64,000 nucleotides of DNA from Margaritifera margaritifera (Eukaryota > Mollusca > Bivalvia > Unionida > Margaritiferidae): the NCBI GenBank assembly GCA_029931535.1, contig JAQPZY010001670.1, positions 806,001-870,000 of the forward strand, written 5' to 3'. Positions 11,067-21,139 of this stretch are shown piece after piece. Numbering within the stretch: the first letter of the stretch is position 1; each line of letters begins with the position of its first letter. The notes below the pieces were generated by a model, which searched no databases, was not told the origin of the DNA, and was given only the letters and a program-made list of their open reading frames with translations. The translations under genes and the position numbers were made by a program.

Positions 11067-11412
11067 TAGTTGTTATGTAGTGGCTTTGCTTGGATACTTG
11101 TGTATGTTGCATGTACATTAACTTGCTTTGCAGTAGCTTAGCTTGGATACTTGTGTATGTTGCATGTACATTAACTTGCTTTGCAGTGGCTTAGCTTGGA
11201 TACTTGTGTTGTTGCATGTACATTAACTTGCTTTGCAGTGGCTTAGCTTGGATACTTGTGTATGTTGCATGTACATTAACTTGCTTTGCAGTGGCTTAGC
11301 TTGGATACTCGTGTATGCTGCATATACATTAACTTGCTTTGCAGTGGCTTAGCTTGGGTACTTGGGTTGTTATGCAATGGCTTAGCTTGGGTACTTGTGA
11401 TGTGTATGCTGC
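11067..11412. repeat. Minisatellite, 53-bp unit, about 6.5 copies
   Basis: The block AACTTGCTTTGCAGTGGCTT recurs at 11120, 11173, 11225, 11278 and 11331 (spacing 53, 52, 53, 53). TTGGATACTTGTGTATGTTG and CATGTACATT lie between. Partial units flank it on both sides. Confidence 0.95.
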
Positions 11413-11483
11413 AGAAGATACTTACTAAAATAATGTGAAGAACTCCACGTGTTGACTTTTATTCAACTGAGGGACCAGTCTAG

Positions 11484-11969
11484 CTAAGACTGTCATATGC
11501 TTCTGGCATCCCTTGTCAACACAGATTTGATCCCCTTGATGATAGTTCAAAATGTGACAATTTAACTGTCATTTCAAATGTACACGATGAATGTAAAAAT
11601 ATCAAATGCTGTTGTAGCCTCTCTCATTACAATGAAAGTGTAAATGCTTCTGAGATAAATTCTTGTATTTTACATAGTGTAAATACAAGTAGTAACTTTC
11701 ATGGATTAGGAATTCAATGTAATGAAAGAAAAACTAATGTTTTACACAGTACCAGTAAAGATAATTGTAGCGATAATCATTGTGAACATACATGTAGTTA
11801 TAATAGTGTTTACCGGTATGTCTCCTTAAGTGCCTCTAATAATAATAATATAAATCTCATTAATTTAGGAGTTTCTTGTAAGGGTTTACACATAGGTTGT
11901 TTAAATAATCAGGGTAAGGATGGGAAGATGGATGTAGTTATAATACTGTTTACCGGTATGTCTCCTTAA
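11484..11969 (+). pseudogene. LINE N-terminal region and start of endonuclease domain
   Basis: The frame is open from just after TAG (11481-11483) to TAA (11967-11969) but has no early ATG, so it is easily missed. It is rich in Cys, Ser and Asn (for example SNVHDECKNIKCCCSLSHYN at about residues 23-42 of the open stretch). It runs straight into INLGVSCKGLHIGCLNNQGK and DGKMD, the first strand of an APE-type endonuclease. The reading frame is then destroyed by a 140-bp tandem duplication. The N-terminal part may be the C-terminal end of ORF1 or a pre-endonuclease extension of ORF2. Confidence 0.6.
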
Positions 11970-12073
11970 GTGCCTCTAATAATAATAATATAAATCTCAT
12001 TAATTTAGGAGTTTCTTGTAAGGGTTTACACATAGGTTGTTTAAATAATCAGGGTAAGGATGGGAAGATGGAT
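11794..12073. repeat. 140-bp tandem duplication inside the LINE
   Basis: 11794-11933 and 11934-12073 are almost identical, with single differences such as TAATAGTG against TAATACTG. The unit length is not a multiple of three. The near-identity against an otherwise decayed background suggests a recent duplication or gene-conversion event. Confidence 0.93.
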
Positions 12074-12660
12074 CAAGTGAAGTTATTGCTAACCACACCA
12101 AACAATAATGTACATTTATTTTTGGACTTGCAAAAACAAAGGTGGCAGAAAATCAGGGTGAAAATGTCTTGTATATCAACAGCGATGACAAACCTTTTCA
12201 TAAGAATAGGAAAACATGAGGTGGGCTCCTTGTGTATGTGAAATATTGTACTGTTGCTATAAGAAGGGAAGACTGAAATATAATCCATTTGGCTAGAGAT
12301 TACTCCATAAAAAAGCTAAACCCTTCGTAGTCTGCAGACCCCCCATCAGCAAATACCGATTGGTGTGAATACTTTGAACTTCAAAGAGATAAAATTTCAA
12401 GTGAAGAAAAGCAATTTTACATTCTAGGTGATATAAACAGAGACCTTCTCAATGATCAAATAAAAAAGAATTGGCTGGATTTTATTGCTTCTTTTGGTAT
12501 GGAGCAACTAGTAAATGAACCCACTAAAGTAACATCTACCTATAAAACACTTATAGACCATATTTATACCAATACAAAAGAAAATGTTCTGGAAGTAATG
12601 GTTCCTAAGATTGGTTTAAGTGACCACTTTGCAATTTTTCTTACATGGAAACTCTTTAAC
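12074..12660 (+). pseudogene. LINE endonuclease domain (APE type), broken
   Basis: Fragments in several frames line up with an AP-like endonuclease. They are FGLAKTKVAENQGENVLYIN (about 12118-12180), then GGLLVYV (about 12220), then EKQFYILGDINRDLL (about 12405-12450). After these come MEQLVNEPTKVTS and LIDHIYTN, and the domain closes with GLSDHFAIFLTWK (about 12614-12653). The GDIN block supplies the conserved Asp-Asn pair and SDH the catalytic Asp-His pair of the family. A TGA interrupts the frame before GGLLVYV, and at least three frameshifts are needed to read all blocks. Confidence 0.8.
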
Positions 12661-13620
12661 AAATCAAAGAAAAAATAATATCTATAAATTCATTACTTAC
12701 AGATCTTCTAAAAACTTTGGTACTACTCAATTCCTGAAAGATCTGAAACAGATTCCATGGGATACAATCCCACTCTTTGAAGATACTGTTGATGACTTAT
12801 AGGTACTCGCACGGATTATTTCATGGGAACAGCAGACAAACATGCCCTTTTAAAAGCACACAGAATAAAGAAAGACCACCAGCCAGGTTGGATCACCCCA
12901 GAAATTTTAGATGCAATGAAGCAAAGAGACCATCTAAAATCTGTAGGAAATCAAGTTGAATATAAAATCTGGAGGAATAAAGTTAATAAAATGACAAGTC
13001 AAGCCAAAAAGAGCTCACTGTAAAAAAGTTCAGGATGAAAATAGAAATAACCCTAAAGCTATTTGAAGACTTCTTACCGAGTTTCGTGCTGGGAACTGTA
13101 AAACTGAACTGGTATCTCTCAATCATTAGGGCATTTATACTGATGAGCCATGTGATATCTCAAATATTTTGAATGACTTTTTTATTCAAATTGCTTAAAA
13201 ATTTAAAGAAAATAAAATTTTGTCTGATCATCCAGAAATCAACAAGTTTTGTTCTGAAAAACTCCCTAATGATATAAAGTTTAAAATTCCTAAAATGAGT
13301 CCTGATTTTTCTGTTGAAGTATATTAAAAAAATGGACGATTGTAAAGCCACAGGACCTGATATGATTGGACCAAGGCTACTAATGCTATTTGTCTTCTTT
13401 TCTCAAACAAGTTTCCAGATAAACGCACATGCTACAGTAGAGAATATAGCTTTTATCTGCAATCAGAGTATTAGGTCTAATAAATTTCCAGTCTTGGAAA
13501 ACTGCCAAGGTAACTCCCATTGCACAAAGCTGGAACAAAAGATGATGTACCTCGAATTGGAACTCAAAAAAACTTTTAATTCTAGATCAATTTATAGATA
13601 ATTTTCAGGATGCAATGAAT
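12661..13620 (+). pseudogene. LINE linker and first reverse-transcriptase block
   Basis: After the endonuclease, the frames give YRSSKNFGTTQFLKDLKQIP, then ADKHALLKAHRIKKDHQPGW with ITPEILDAMKQRD. KIWRNKVNKM follows. This is the standard ORF2 linker that precedes RT. MDDCKATGPDMIGPRLL (about 13334-13384) is RT motif 0/1, and AFICNQSIRSNKFP (about 13450-13490) is motif 1. Several TAA/TAG codons and frameshifts intervene. The YADD catalytic box is not present before the homology ends at about 13600. Confidence 0.75.
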
Positions 13621-13830
13621 CATTTAAAAATTTTACCAATATACGTCTACTGGGTGCAAAAATACCATATATGATCATGAGCTAAACACATAAACTTGTG
13701 TATCATGTATGTACAAAGATGGTTCACTTGGTACCATCCCTGGGGGGCAGGTGTCATAAAACCCACTCCAAATTGAAGCTTATGACCAAGGAGAAAAAGA
13801 TAGTTGAGAGTTGGTGAGGCTGTAGATTTG
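13621..13830. other. No gene recognised
   Basis: Nothing identifiable between the LINE fragment and the 45-bp array. Confidence 0.4.
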
Positions 13831-13965
13831 TGTATGCTTTTATATGCATGGATGCAAATAATAACTGTACATTTGTATATGCTTTTATATGCATGGATGC
13901 CAATGCTGACTGTACACTTTTATATGCTTTTATATGCATCGATACCAATGAAGCCTGTAGATGCT
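13831..13965. repeat. Minisatellite, 45-bp unit, three copies
   Basis: TGCTTTTATATGCATGGATG recurs at 13835, 13880 and 13925. Each copy is followed by a CAATGCTGACTGTACA-like stretch. Confidence 0.92.
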
Positions 13966-15540
13966 GGTGTAGTACAGAATTGTATATTTTCTAAAATGTA
14001 ATGGATTTGTTTGAACATCAAAAATTCTTTTACTATATCTTAATTTTAATTTTTGTTTTAATGCAGAACTTTCATCAGTATCTTTTAATATCAAATATTC
14101 CAACTATTATTATCTGCAACTGTAACTCGAATTACTCCCCCTTATTCAGTGCCTCATTGAACTTAAAGTATTGATGGGTAGACAGAAACTGTACAGTGCT
14201 AGTTCAGGAAAGATTGAATTCTGACCTTTTATATCCTTAGATACAGCACTCTGGTTTCTCTTCACAACGAATTAATCTTTTGCCTTTTACTCCATATCCG
14301 AAGGACCAACCAAATGTCTTGTAGGCACAATACTTTAAGGAGGGCTCAGCCCAACCAAACCAAAGATTATTGCTTGTGTTGCAAAAGACACACACAAATA
14401 ATAGATACAGCACTAGTTCAGGAAAGATTGAATTCTGACCTTTTATATCCTTAGATACAGTACAAGAAAGAAGATATAATTTGAACTGGAGTTACTGTAA
14501 ATATTTGATATCAAGAAATCAATCTTTTATATCATAATTTCAACACTATTTATTCAAGAACTGGAATTTTTATTTATTAAAAACAAAACTGAATTTATGA
14601 TGCCATAAATGTATTGTACTAAACATAAAAATAAGAATATATAGAATAGTAAAATGGGAGTCAATAGTCTTACACATTGATTAACAGAAACCCATCTTTT
14701 GGAATGTAATAGCCATGTAAGTAGATGTAAACAAAAATGTGTTGTTTGGGGGGAAATTGTGACAAATCTCATGAAGTGAAGCTAGGGATGAGGGCATGAG
14801 GTATGATGTAGGGGAGAGATGATAGTGATATGACAGAGACTGAAGGATCTTAGTCAAGGATGACTTTCATCATGAAGCAAAAATAACACAACCAATATGA
14901 GCAATTATAAAACTCTACCAGGAAGCAGATGATGACCACTTCATCTAATTTGTTCATGCTACTATTCATACTGAATCTCTTGTACAACATACATGTAAGT
15001 AAAAATGTCCACTCAGAAAGGTATTAATTTTTTATTAAATATAGAAAAACTAAACATAAAATAAATCACATTACAACATCTTCTGTAATAATATCTGATG
15101 AAAAGTATAACATAAATGTGTAAAAGAGAAACTTATAACATGAAATTAAACAGGTTTAATTATTAACTATATTCAGAAAAATGATATTCTTGAATATATG
15201 ATCCTGAAAAAGGCTGATAATAAATTGTGAAGCAGTAACATAACAAAAAAATATCACTGAAAAATCTTGAGATGAAGAAGCTAAAAGATAAGGAGACTTG
15301 CCTGTCATTGTTTCTACCTAATGAAGTGTCAAATGTACAGAAAGGACATGTTGCAAAATAGGATTGTTACAGACATATACTTACCCCAACAATGGTGCAT
15401 ACTGATTGAATGTCATGATAATTATTTTTTTACATATATCACATACTTGTATATCTGCTGATAAAATGTACCAAGATTTATATTTGCTATGACTACTCTA
15501 TGCACTACAATATAATCTATAAGCACCAGTGTAGATTTTT
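13966..15540. other. No gene; one 48-bp perfect direct repeat
   Basis: No coding signal. 14199-14246 and 14413-14460 are identical over 48 bp (start CTAGTTCAGGAAAGATTGAA). Between them lies a copy of the dispersed CTCAGCCCAA motif (about 14322-14400). The rest is AT-rich. Confidence 0.45.
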
Positions 15541-15570
15541 TATATGACCTTATGGCCAAGTGAGCTAATA
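15541..15570 (+). mobile_element. 3' terminal fragment of a Helitron-like element
   Basis: CCTTATGGCCAAGTGAGCTA ending in CTAA is the 3' arm of the same hairpin seen at 10660-10700, here with the canonical CTAA end. It stands about 10 bp before the 5' end of HINE copy B. Confidence 0.5.
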
Positions 15571-15578
15571 ATTAAATA

Positions 15579-16790
15579 AGAGTCCCTCGGAGGGACTGAT
15601 CTACTGGCCAGGAAATCAAGATAAGACCATTTCTTCTTTTTAACTGCTGAAACCATGTCTGATATTTTGGAGCAATAATAACATTTTCAAATTAGCCACT
15701 GGCAGCCATATTAGATGTAAGATCAGCACCAATTTTAGTTTATGACCAACCAGATCAGATCATAAATCTTTATGAAAACCCATGAGTAGTGAAAACAAGA
15801 TTTTCAAGAATGCTGCCATGGTGGCCATATTGGATGTCTAACCAGCACCATTTTCATTTTGGACCAACCAAATATATCATAAATCCATTGGTGAAAACCT
15901 CATGTCAATATGATCATCCATCTATGAGGAGTAACAATAACAAGATTTTCAAAATGGCCACCATGGGGCTGATTTGGGGGTCAGATCAGCATCATTTAGA
16001 ACCAACTAGTTCTCATAAGTAGTCTTCTGGTTGAAACCCCCATGCTGATACAAGTTTCTGCTGAGAAGTAGTGATAAAAAAATTTTCAAGATGGCTGCTG
16101 TGGTGGTTATACTGGATGTCAGATAGGCACCATTTTTATTTAGGAACAACTAGCCTTCATAAGAAATCTCCTAATGAAAACCCGATGCTGATGTGCCTTT
16201 CCGTTCAGGATTAGTAGCAATAAGAAGATTTTAAAGATGGCTGCCATGGTGGCTATATTGGATTTCAGATCGGCACCATTTTCATTTAGGACCAACTAGA
16301 CATCATATGAATTTGTTTTAGTGAAAATCCCATATAGAAATGACCATTCTTTCAGGAGCTGTAGCAATAACAAGATTTTCAAGACAGCCACTGTGTCGAC
16401 CATATTGGATATACAAGTGGCACCATTATCATTTAGGACCAACTAGGCATTATAGGAAATCATCTACTGTAAACCCCATGTTGATATGACCTTATAGTCT
16501 ATAGAAGTAGCCATAAAAAGATTTTCAAGATGGCTGTCATAGGACCAACAAGTTATCATAAGAGGTCTTTTTGTGAAAACTCCATGTCAATATGACTTTC
16601 TTTCAGAAGGAGTATCAATGACAAGAATTGCAAGGCGACCACTGAGGTGGCCATATTGGATGTCCAAGCAGCACCATTTTCATTTAGGACCAACTAGACC
16701 ATGGGATGAATGTGTTTGTAAAGATTCATGGCATTTCTTCAAATAGTTTACGAGGATGACAAATTTTGTGCTAACTGACACAAGAACAAA
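15579..16790 (+). mobile_element. HINE/pearl-type element, copy B
   Basis: It starts with the hairpin AGTCCCTCGGAGGGACT and then CTACTGG, the inverted counterpart of the family's 3' hairpin arm. About eight 140-bp units follow, for example CAAGATGGCTGCTGTGGTGG at about 16087. The last part has the family's unique pre-terminal sequence (GGGATGAATGTGTTTGTAAA, about 16702), but the 3' hairpin is eroded; only GAGCTCATAAG remains at about 16792. Confidence 0.7.
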
Positions 16791-17464
16791 AGAGCTCATA
16801 AGAAAATTACATACCTTTGTGCAAATGCAGTATGTGTAACTCTGAAACCAATGATAGAAAAGGGTTGAAAATATATATAAATTGTTAAGCCTTAAAAACC
16901 TTGGAGTGCCTACTGTTGCAAACACCTTCATCTAGTTTGGTATAAGAGGTATACAGTCAAAATCTTAAGACTTAATGCAAGATAAAATATGCCAAAAATG
17001 TATATATAGTGGTCCTTCCAAAAAAGAACCTTTCAATTACCAATTCACAAGACAGATAATCAGATACATACAAGTGCACACTTTCTATCAACACCAAACT
17101 GATGTGAAAAACAATTTGCAAGAATCCAAAGCCCTTCCTTATGGCAAAGGCCCATGATATCTTACATATGATCTAATTTTGGAATGTGCAATTCTTTATT
17201 TAAATATTCCCCAACTTCAAATTTGTGTATTTCAAATTTGACCAAAAACAATTTCCTTTCCAAACATCAAATGAAGCAAAAGTCTCAAGACTAAAACAAG
17301 TCAAAAACAGCACTGATAAAAAAAAGCCTTATCTTTATCTATGTTTAATGCCCATCCCACTGCAACAGCTATGAAATAATGAGTAGAACAAACAGTTAGA
17401 CCCTGATCTGCAGGTACATTATGCAATTACTGTAATTGGGTGTGTATTACACCAAAATAAATAA
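16791..17464. other. No gene recognised
   Basis: AT-rich. AGACCCTGATCTGCAGGTAC ATTATGCA at 17398-17425 is one copy of a dispersed palindromic motif also found near 23870 and 44946. Confidence 0.4.
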
Positions 17465-20400
17465 AAGTCCCTTGAAGGGACTGATGCTCTACTGACTGAA
17501 AAGAATTTCCAGCCATCCACAATAAGTCAGTTTCTACTGTCTGTTTACTCTTTTAACTGCTGAGTACTGAAACCATTTCAGATATTCTTTTGAAACTCCA
17601 ACATTTGGTAACAAAATTACTTGTATATATGTTTATCACAAGATAAGTGCAGTACAAAAGTATTCACCATGGTCTTTGACCTTGAACCGGATATCAGGGA
17701 TCGATGATAACTGAACTTGTCTTCAAATATGCCGCAAAAAACTTGATTTGCAGTTCCAGATATGACCGTTTATTTTTAAATTTTTTTTTTAAAGGCTAAA
17801 AAAATAAGCATTTTTATAATAAGACTCTCACCAAAAATTACATTATAGAAAGCCATAGTGTTCTATTAAAAAGCATGTATGAAGTCTCAACAACAAACTC
17901 AAAAGCTATTAATTACCAATTGAAAAGGCCATCCTGGACAATCTCCTTCAGGCCATTTACTTTGACTGATGAAGGTGCATCAATAGATAAATAATCTAAT
18001 TATAACAATGGACACTTCCACTGTAATTCTGACTCGACTCATTGCTTCAGTCCAACAAGATTTTGTAAAACTTTTAAGTACCTCTGCCAAAAAAACATCT
18101 CAGAGAGCCATTTCCTCATTTGCTGCTTTTTTTCATGATGTCAGATAACGGGTTAATTAATGTTCTGCTGTACCCACTTACATCCTTCAAAAATTAATTT
18201 CTTTTATTATAATGATTCCAAAAATAAATCTGCATAAAATGCTTTTATTCCAACTAAATAATGGAAGTTTGTTTGGTAAAATGCAAATATACAACCGGCT
18301 GATAAACAAAACTTCTTTCATTGCAAAATTTTTCACTTTCTGCAGATCATGAAAATATTTGCTCTATGTTTGCTAAATACATTGCACTAGAGGGGAAATA
18401 GTTTTACTAAATTCTTTGAAACATATTTTTATCCAAGCATGATCAACAACGCAGAAGGAATTCACTGCATGAAAAGACCTAATTTTATTTGCTGAAAACA
18501 TTGTAGAAAATTGCCTTCTCAATAAACCAGTTAAGAAAATGGATGGACTATTAAAATTGGAGATTTTGTGTGAAATTTCCAGATTTTCTGATCAAAAGAT
18601 TCCAGATTTTCGGTTTGAGAATTATCACATGTATGTAGATTAAAACTGAAGTCAAGACTTTTGACATTAAAATCAATGTCAGAGGGCGGACTATCAACTT
18701 CTTCATTTGGAATGCAACTAAACACAAAGTCTGGTCAAAATTAATTTGTATAAGTACAGGTCACTGTATTCATAAGCTCAATGAAGTACAAAAATATAAG
18801 CAATGACCTTTGACTCTACCCCAATGTCAATTAGGTTTGGTTTTCAAACTCCTTGTTGGTGGTCAGATCTGCACTATTTTCATTCAGAACTAATTATATA
18901 TTGCAAGAAGTGTTTCAGTGAAAATGCCATGACAATACCACCATTTGTTAAACAGGAGCAGTGATAACATGACTTTTAAATCACCACTATGGTGTAAAAA
19001 TGGGGCTAAAATCAGCAGCATTTCAATCAGAACCAACTACATATTGCTCTAGTGTTTTAGTGATATGACCAGAGAAGTAACCATAAACAATATCTTTAAG
19101 ATGGCCACCATGGTAGCCATTTTAGCAGTTGGATCAAGGTCATTTTAATGTAGAAACAACTGCGTAATGCCATAAGTTTTTTAAAAAACCATACAAGTAC
19201 AACCATCAATTCAGGAGTACTTTTAACATGGTCTGCATAATGGTTGCTATGGCAGCTAATTTGGGAGGTCATAGCACCATTTTCATTTAGGACTAACTCT
19301 CTCTCTCTCATTCCATTTTGAATGCAATATATATTAAATGTTTCAGTTGAAATTCCACATCAATACAACCAATTGCTCAGGGGAATAGCAAAAAAAAAAA
19401 AATCTTAAATATGGCTGTGGTGGTCATTTTGTGATGTCAGATCATCCACCAGTTTCATTTATGACCAATCACATATAAAAACAAGTGTTTTAGTGACAAC
19501 CCATGTCAATATGACCATCCATTCATGAGGAATATAATATAACAAGTTTTCAAGACTGCTGCCATAGTGGCTATGTTGGAGGTGAAATTGGAACCATTAT
19601 CACTTTGGATCAACAATATATCATAAGAAGTTGCTCAGTGAAAAGCCCAAGTCAACATGACCATCTGTTCAAAATAAAAAGCAATGACAAGATTTTCAAG
19701 ATGTCCACTATGGTGGACACATTGGAGGTCAGATCAACATTTTCATTTAGGACCAACTAGACACTGGGATGAATGTGTGTGTAAAGTTTGGTCTATTCTC
19801 CTGGTTGTTTAGGAGGAGTAGTGATAAAAGAACTTGTGCTAATCAATGGATGGACAGATGAAGGAGTAGCAGGCAATATCAAGATTTTTAAGATGGCTGC
19901 CATGGCACCTTGATGGAGGTCAGATCTCTTAGAATCACTTAGGACCAACTACATATTATAACAAGTCTTTCTGAATGAAAACCCTGCTTATACAACCATC
20001 TGTTCAGAAAGAGGAATGATAACAAGATTTTCAGGATGTCCACCATCATGGCCATGTTGGATATCAGATCAGCACCATTTTTATTTAGGACCAACTTTGT
20101 AGTGACAACCCCATGTTGATACAACCATCCATTTAGGTAGAGTAGCAGTAAGATTTTCAAAATGACCACTATGGTGTCATGCCAGATTGGCACCATTTTC
20201 ATTTAGGACCAACTAGATATCATAAAAAGTATAAAGTGCAAACCCCATCATTATATGACCAATGTTAAGCAGGTGTAATGATAGTAAGATTTTCATGATG
20301 GCCATGTTGGAGGTCTGATTGGCAGTCATTTAGGACAGACTAAATCCTGGGTAAATGTGTGTGTAGAGTTTTATGCCAATCATCCAGGTAATTTAGGAGG

Positions 20401-20486
20401 AGTAGAGATAACAAACTTGTACTAATGGATGGATGGACAGACAACAGACAAGCTATCACATAAAGTCTTCTGACCAGTAGAGCTAA
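17465..20486 (+). mobile_element. HINE/pearl-type element, copy C, split by an insertion
   Basis: The 5' end (17465-17590) opens with AGTCCCTTGAAGGGACT, then TGATGCTCTACTG, and stops at GATATTC of the first unit. The same element resumes at about 18842 with GGTTTTCAAACTCC and runs through about ten 140-bp units to the 3' terminus. That terminus is TTCTGACCAGTAGAGCTAA, with CTAA at 20483-20486. Only about 17 bp of the expected unit are missing between the halves, so they look like one copy interrupted by 17591-18841. A short purine/pyrimidine patch (CTCTCTCTCTC) lies near 19299. Confidence 0.7.
17591..18841. mobile_element. Unidentified insertion within HINE copy C
   Basis: 1.25 kb without coding signal that separates two halves of one HINE copy. 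Its two ends resemble each other in direct orientation: GTGCAGTACAAAAGTATTCA with CCTTGAC-like text near 17646-17690, and TGAAGTACAAAAATATAAGC with CCTTTGACTC near 18782-18820. No terminal inverted repeat is evident. It may be a repeat with terminal direct repeats or a tandemly organised one. Confidence 0.45.
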
Positions 20487-20734
20487 TAAGGCATTGATGA
20501 TGATAGCAGTTTAAATATTTGCCAATTATTTTTCATCTTTCATTACTTGATGAAGATGCTAGCAGAGACAAATGAATTATGAACTATTATTTATATCAAT
20601 GAGGCTAACAAAATATTAACGTGCAGATATTTTTGGAAAAAAGTCAAAATGACAACATGGCAATGTTTCTTCATTAGAAATGCAGACAAGAAAAAAAAAC
20701 TATTGTAAGAAAACAAAGGATAAACAGAAATTTC
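20487..20734 (-). other. Probable 3' untranslated region of the four-exon gene
   Basis: This is the sequence just downstream (minus strand) of the TGA at 20737-20735. It is AT-rich with no obvious coding content. I do not see a canonical AATAAA on the minus strand here, so the polyadenylation site is undetermined; it could lie in the adjoining HINE copy. Confidence 0.35.
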
Positions 20735-21139
20735 TCAAGTATTCTTGAAAATAATCCCATGCCGTTCTGCTCGTTCCACATGAGCATCATACAATACTTG
20801 GTTAATACAGTAATAGTGAGGATTTTCAGTCTCAGTGAGCTCTGGGTCATAACCAGCCAAATCTTCAGGCCTCAGTTCATTCGAGTCCATCTCATTAGCA
20901 TTCAAATCATGACACTGTATTGCTGTGCCATCTGTACAGAAATTAACTCTACACAGTCCACACTGACGACAACCTGAAGTCCCACCATCACAGAGGTGCT
21001 GTGATCTTGATGTGTGTTGCACCGCAGCAGTTTGTTGAATGCACTGTGGCTGTATTGGTAAAGGTGCCTGATTATTCCGGACATTTCCTAGTTGAAGTGA
21101 AGCACAACTCATACATAAGTCTCTATTATTTCCAAGACT
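20735..21139 (-). CDS. Exon 4, terminal coding exon
   Basis: The acceptor has a long pyrimidine tract (TTGTTGTCTTTTCCTTTCCAG). From AGT the frame is open for 134 codons to TGA (20737-20735). It encodes the cysteine-containing middle (C60, C63, C84, C101, C108, C111, C114, C119, C127) and the charged C-terminal helix. The seven residues that an ATG-based frame adds upstream (from 21160) are intronic. Confidence 0.85.
   Translation of the reverse strand, partial: SLGNNRDLCMSCASLQLGNVRNNQAPLPIQPQCIQQTAAVQHTSRSQHLCDGGTSGCRQCGLCRVNFCTDGTAIQCHDLNANEMDSNELRPEDLAGYDPELTETENPHYYCINQVLYDAHVERAERHGIIFKNT

Larger units (their letters stand above)
11484..13620 (+). mobile_element. Decayed non-LTR retrotransposon (AP-endonuclease type)
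   Basis: A plus-strand LINE remnant containing, in order: an open N-terminal stretch, an endonuclease domain, the linker and the first reverse-transcriptase block. All are broken by frameshifts and stops. Sequence after about 13600 is not recognisable, so most of the RT and the 3' end are lost or too decayed. The style of the endonuclease and linker suggests the Jockey/CR1 superclade; I cannot name the family. Confidence 0.8.
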
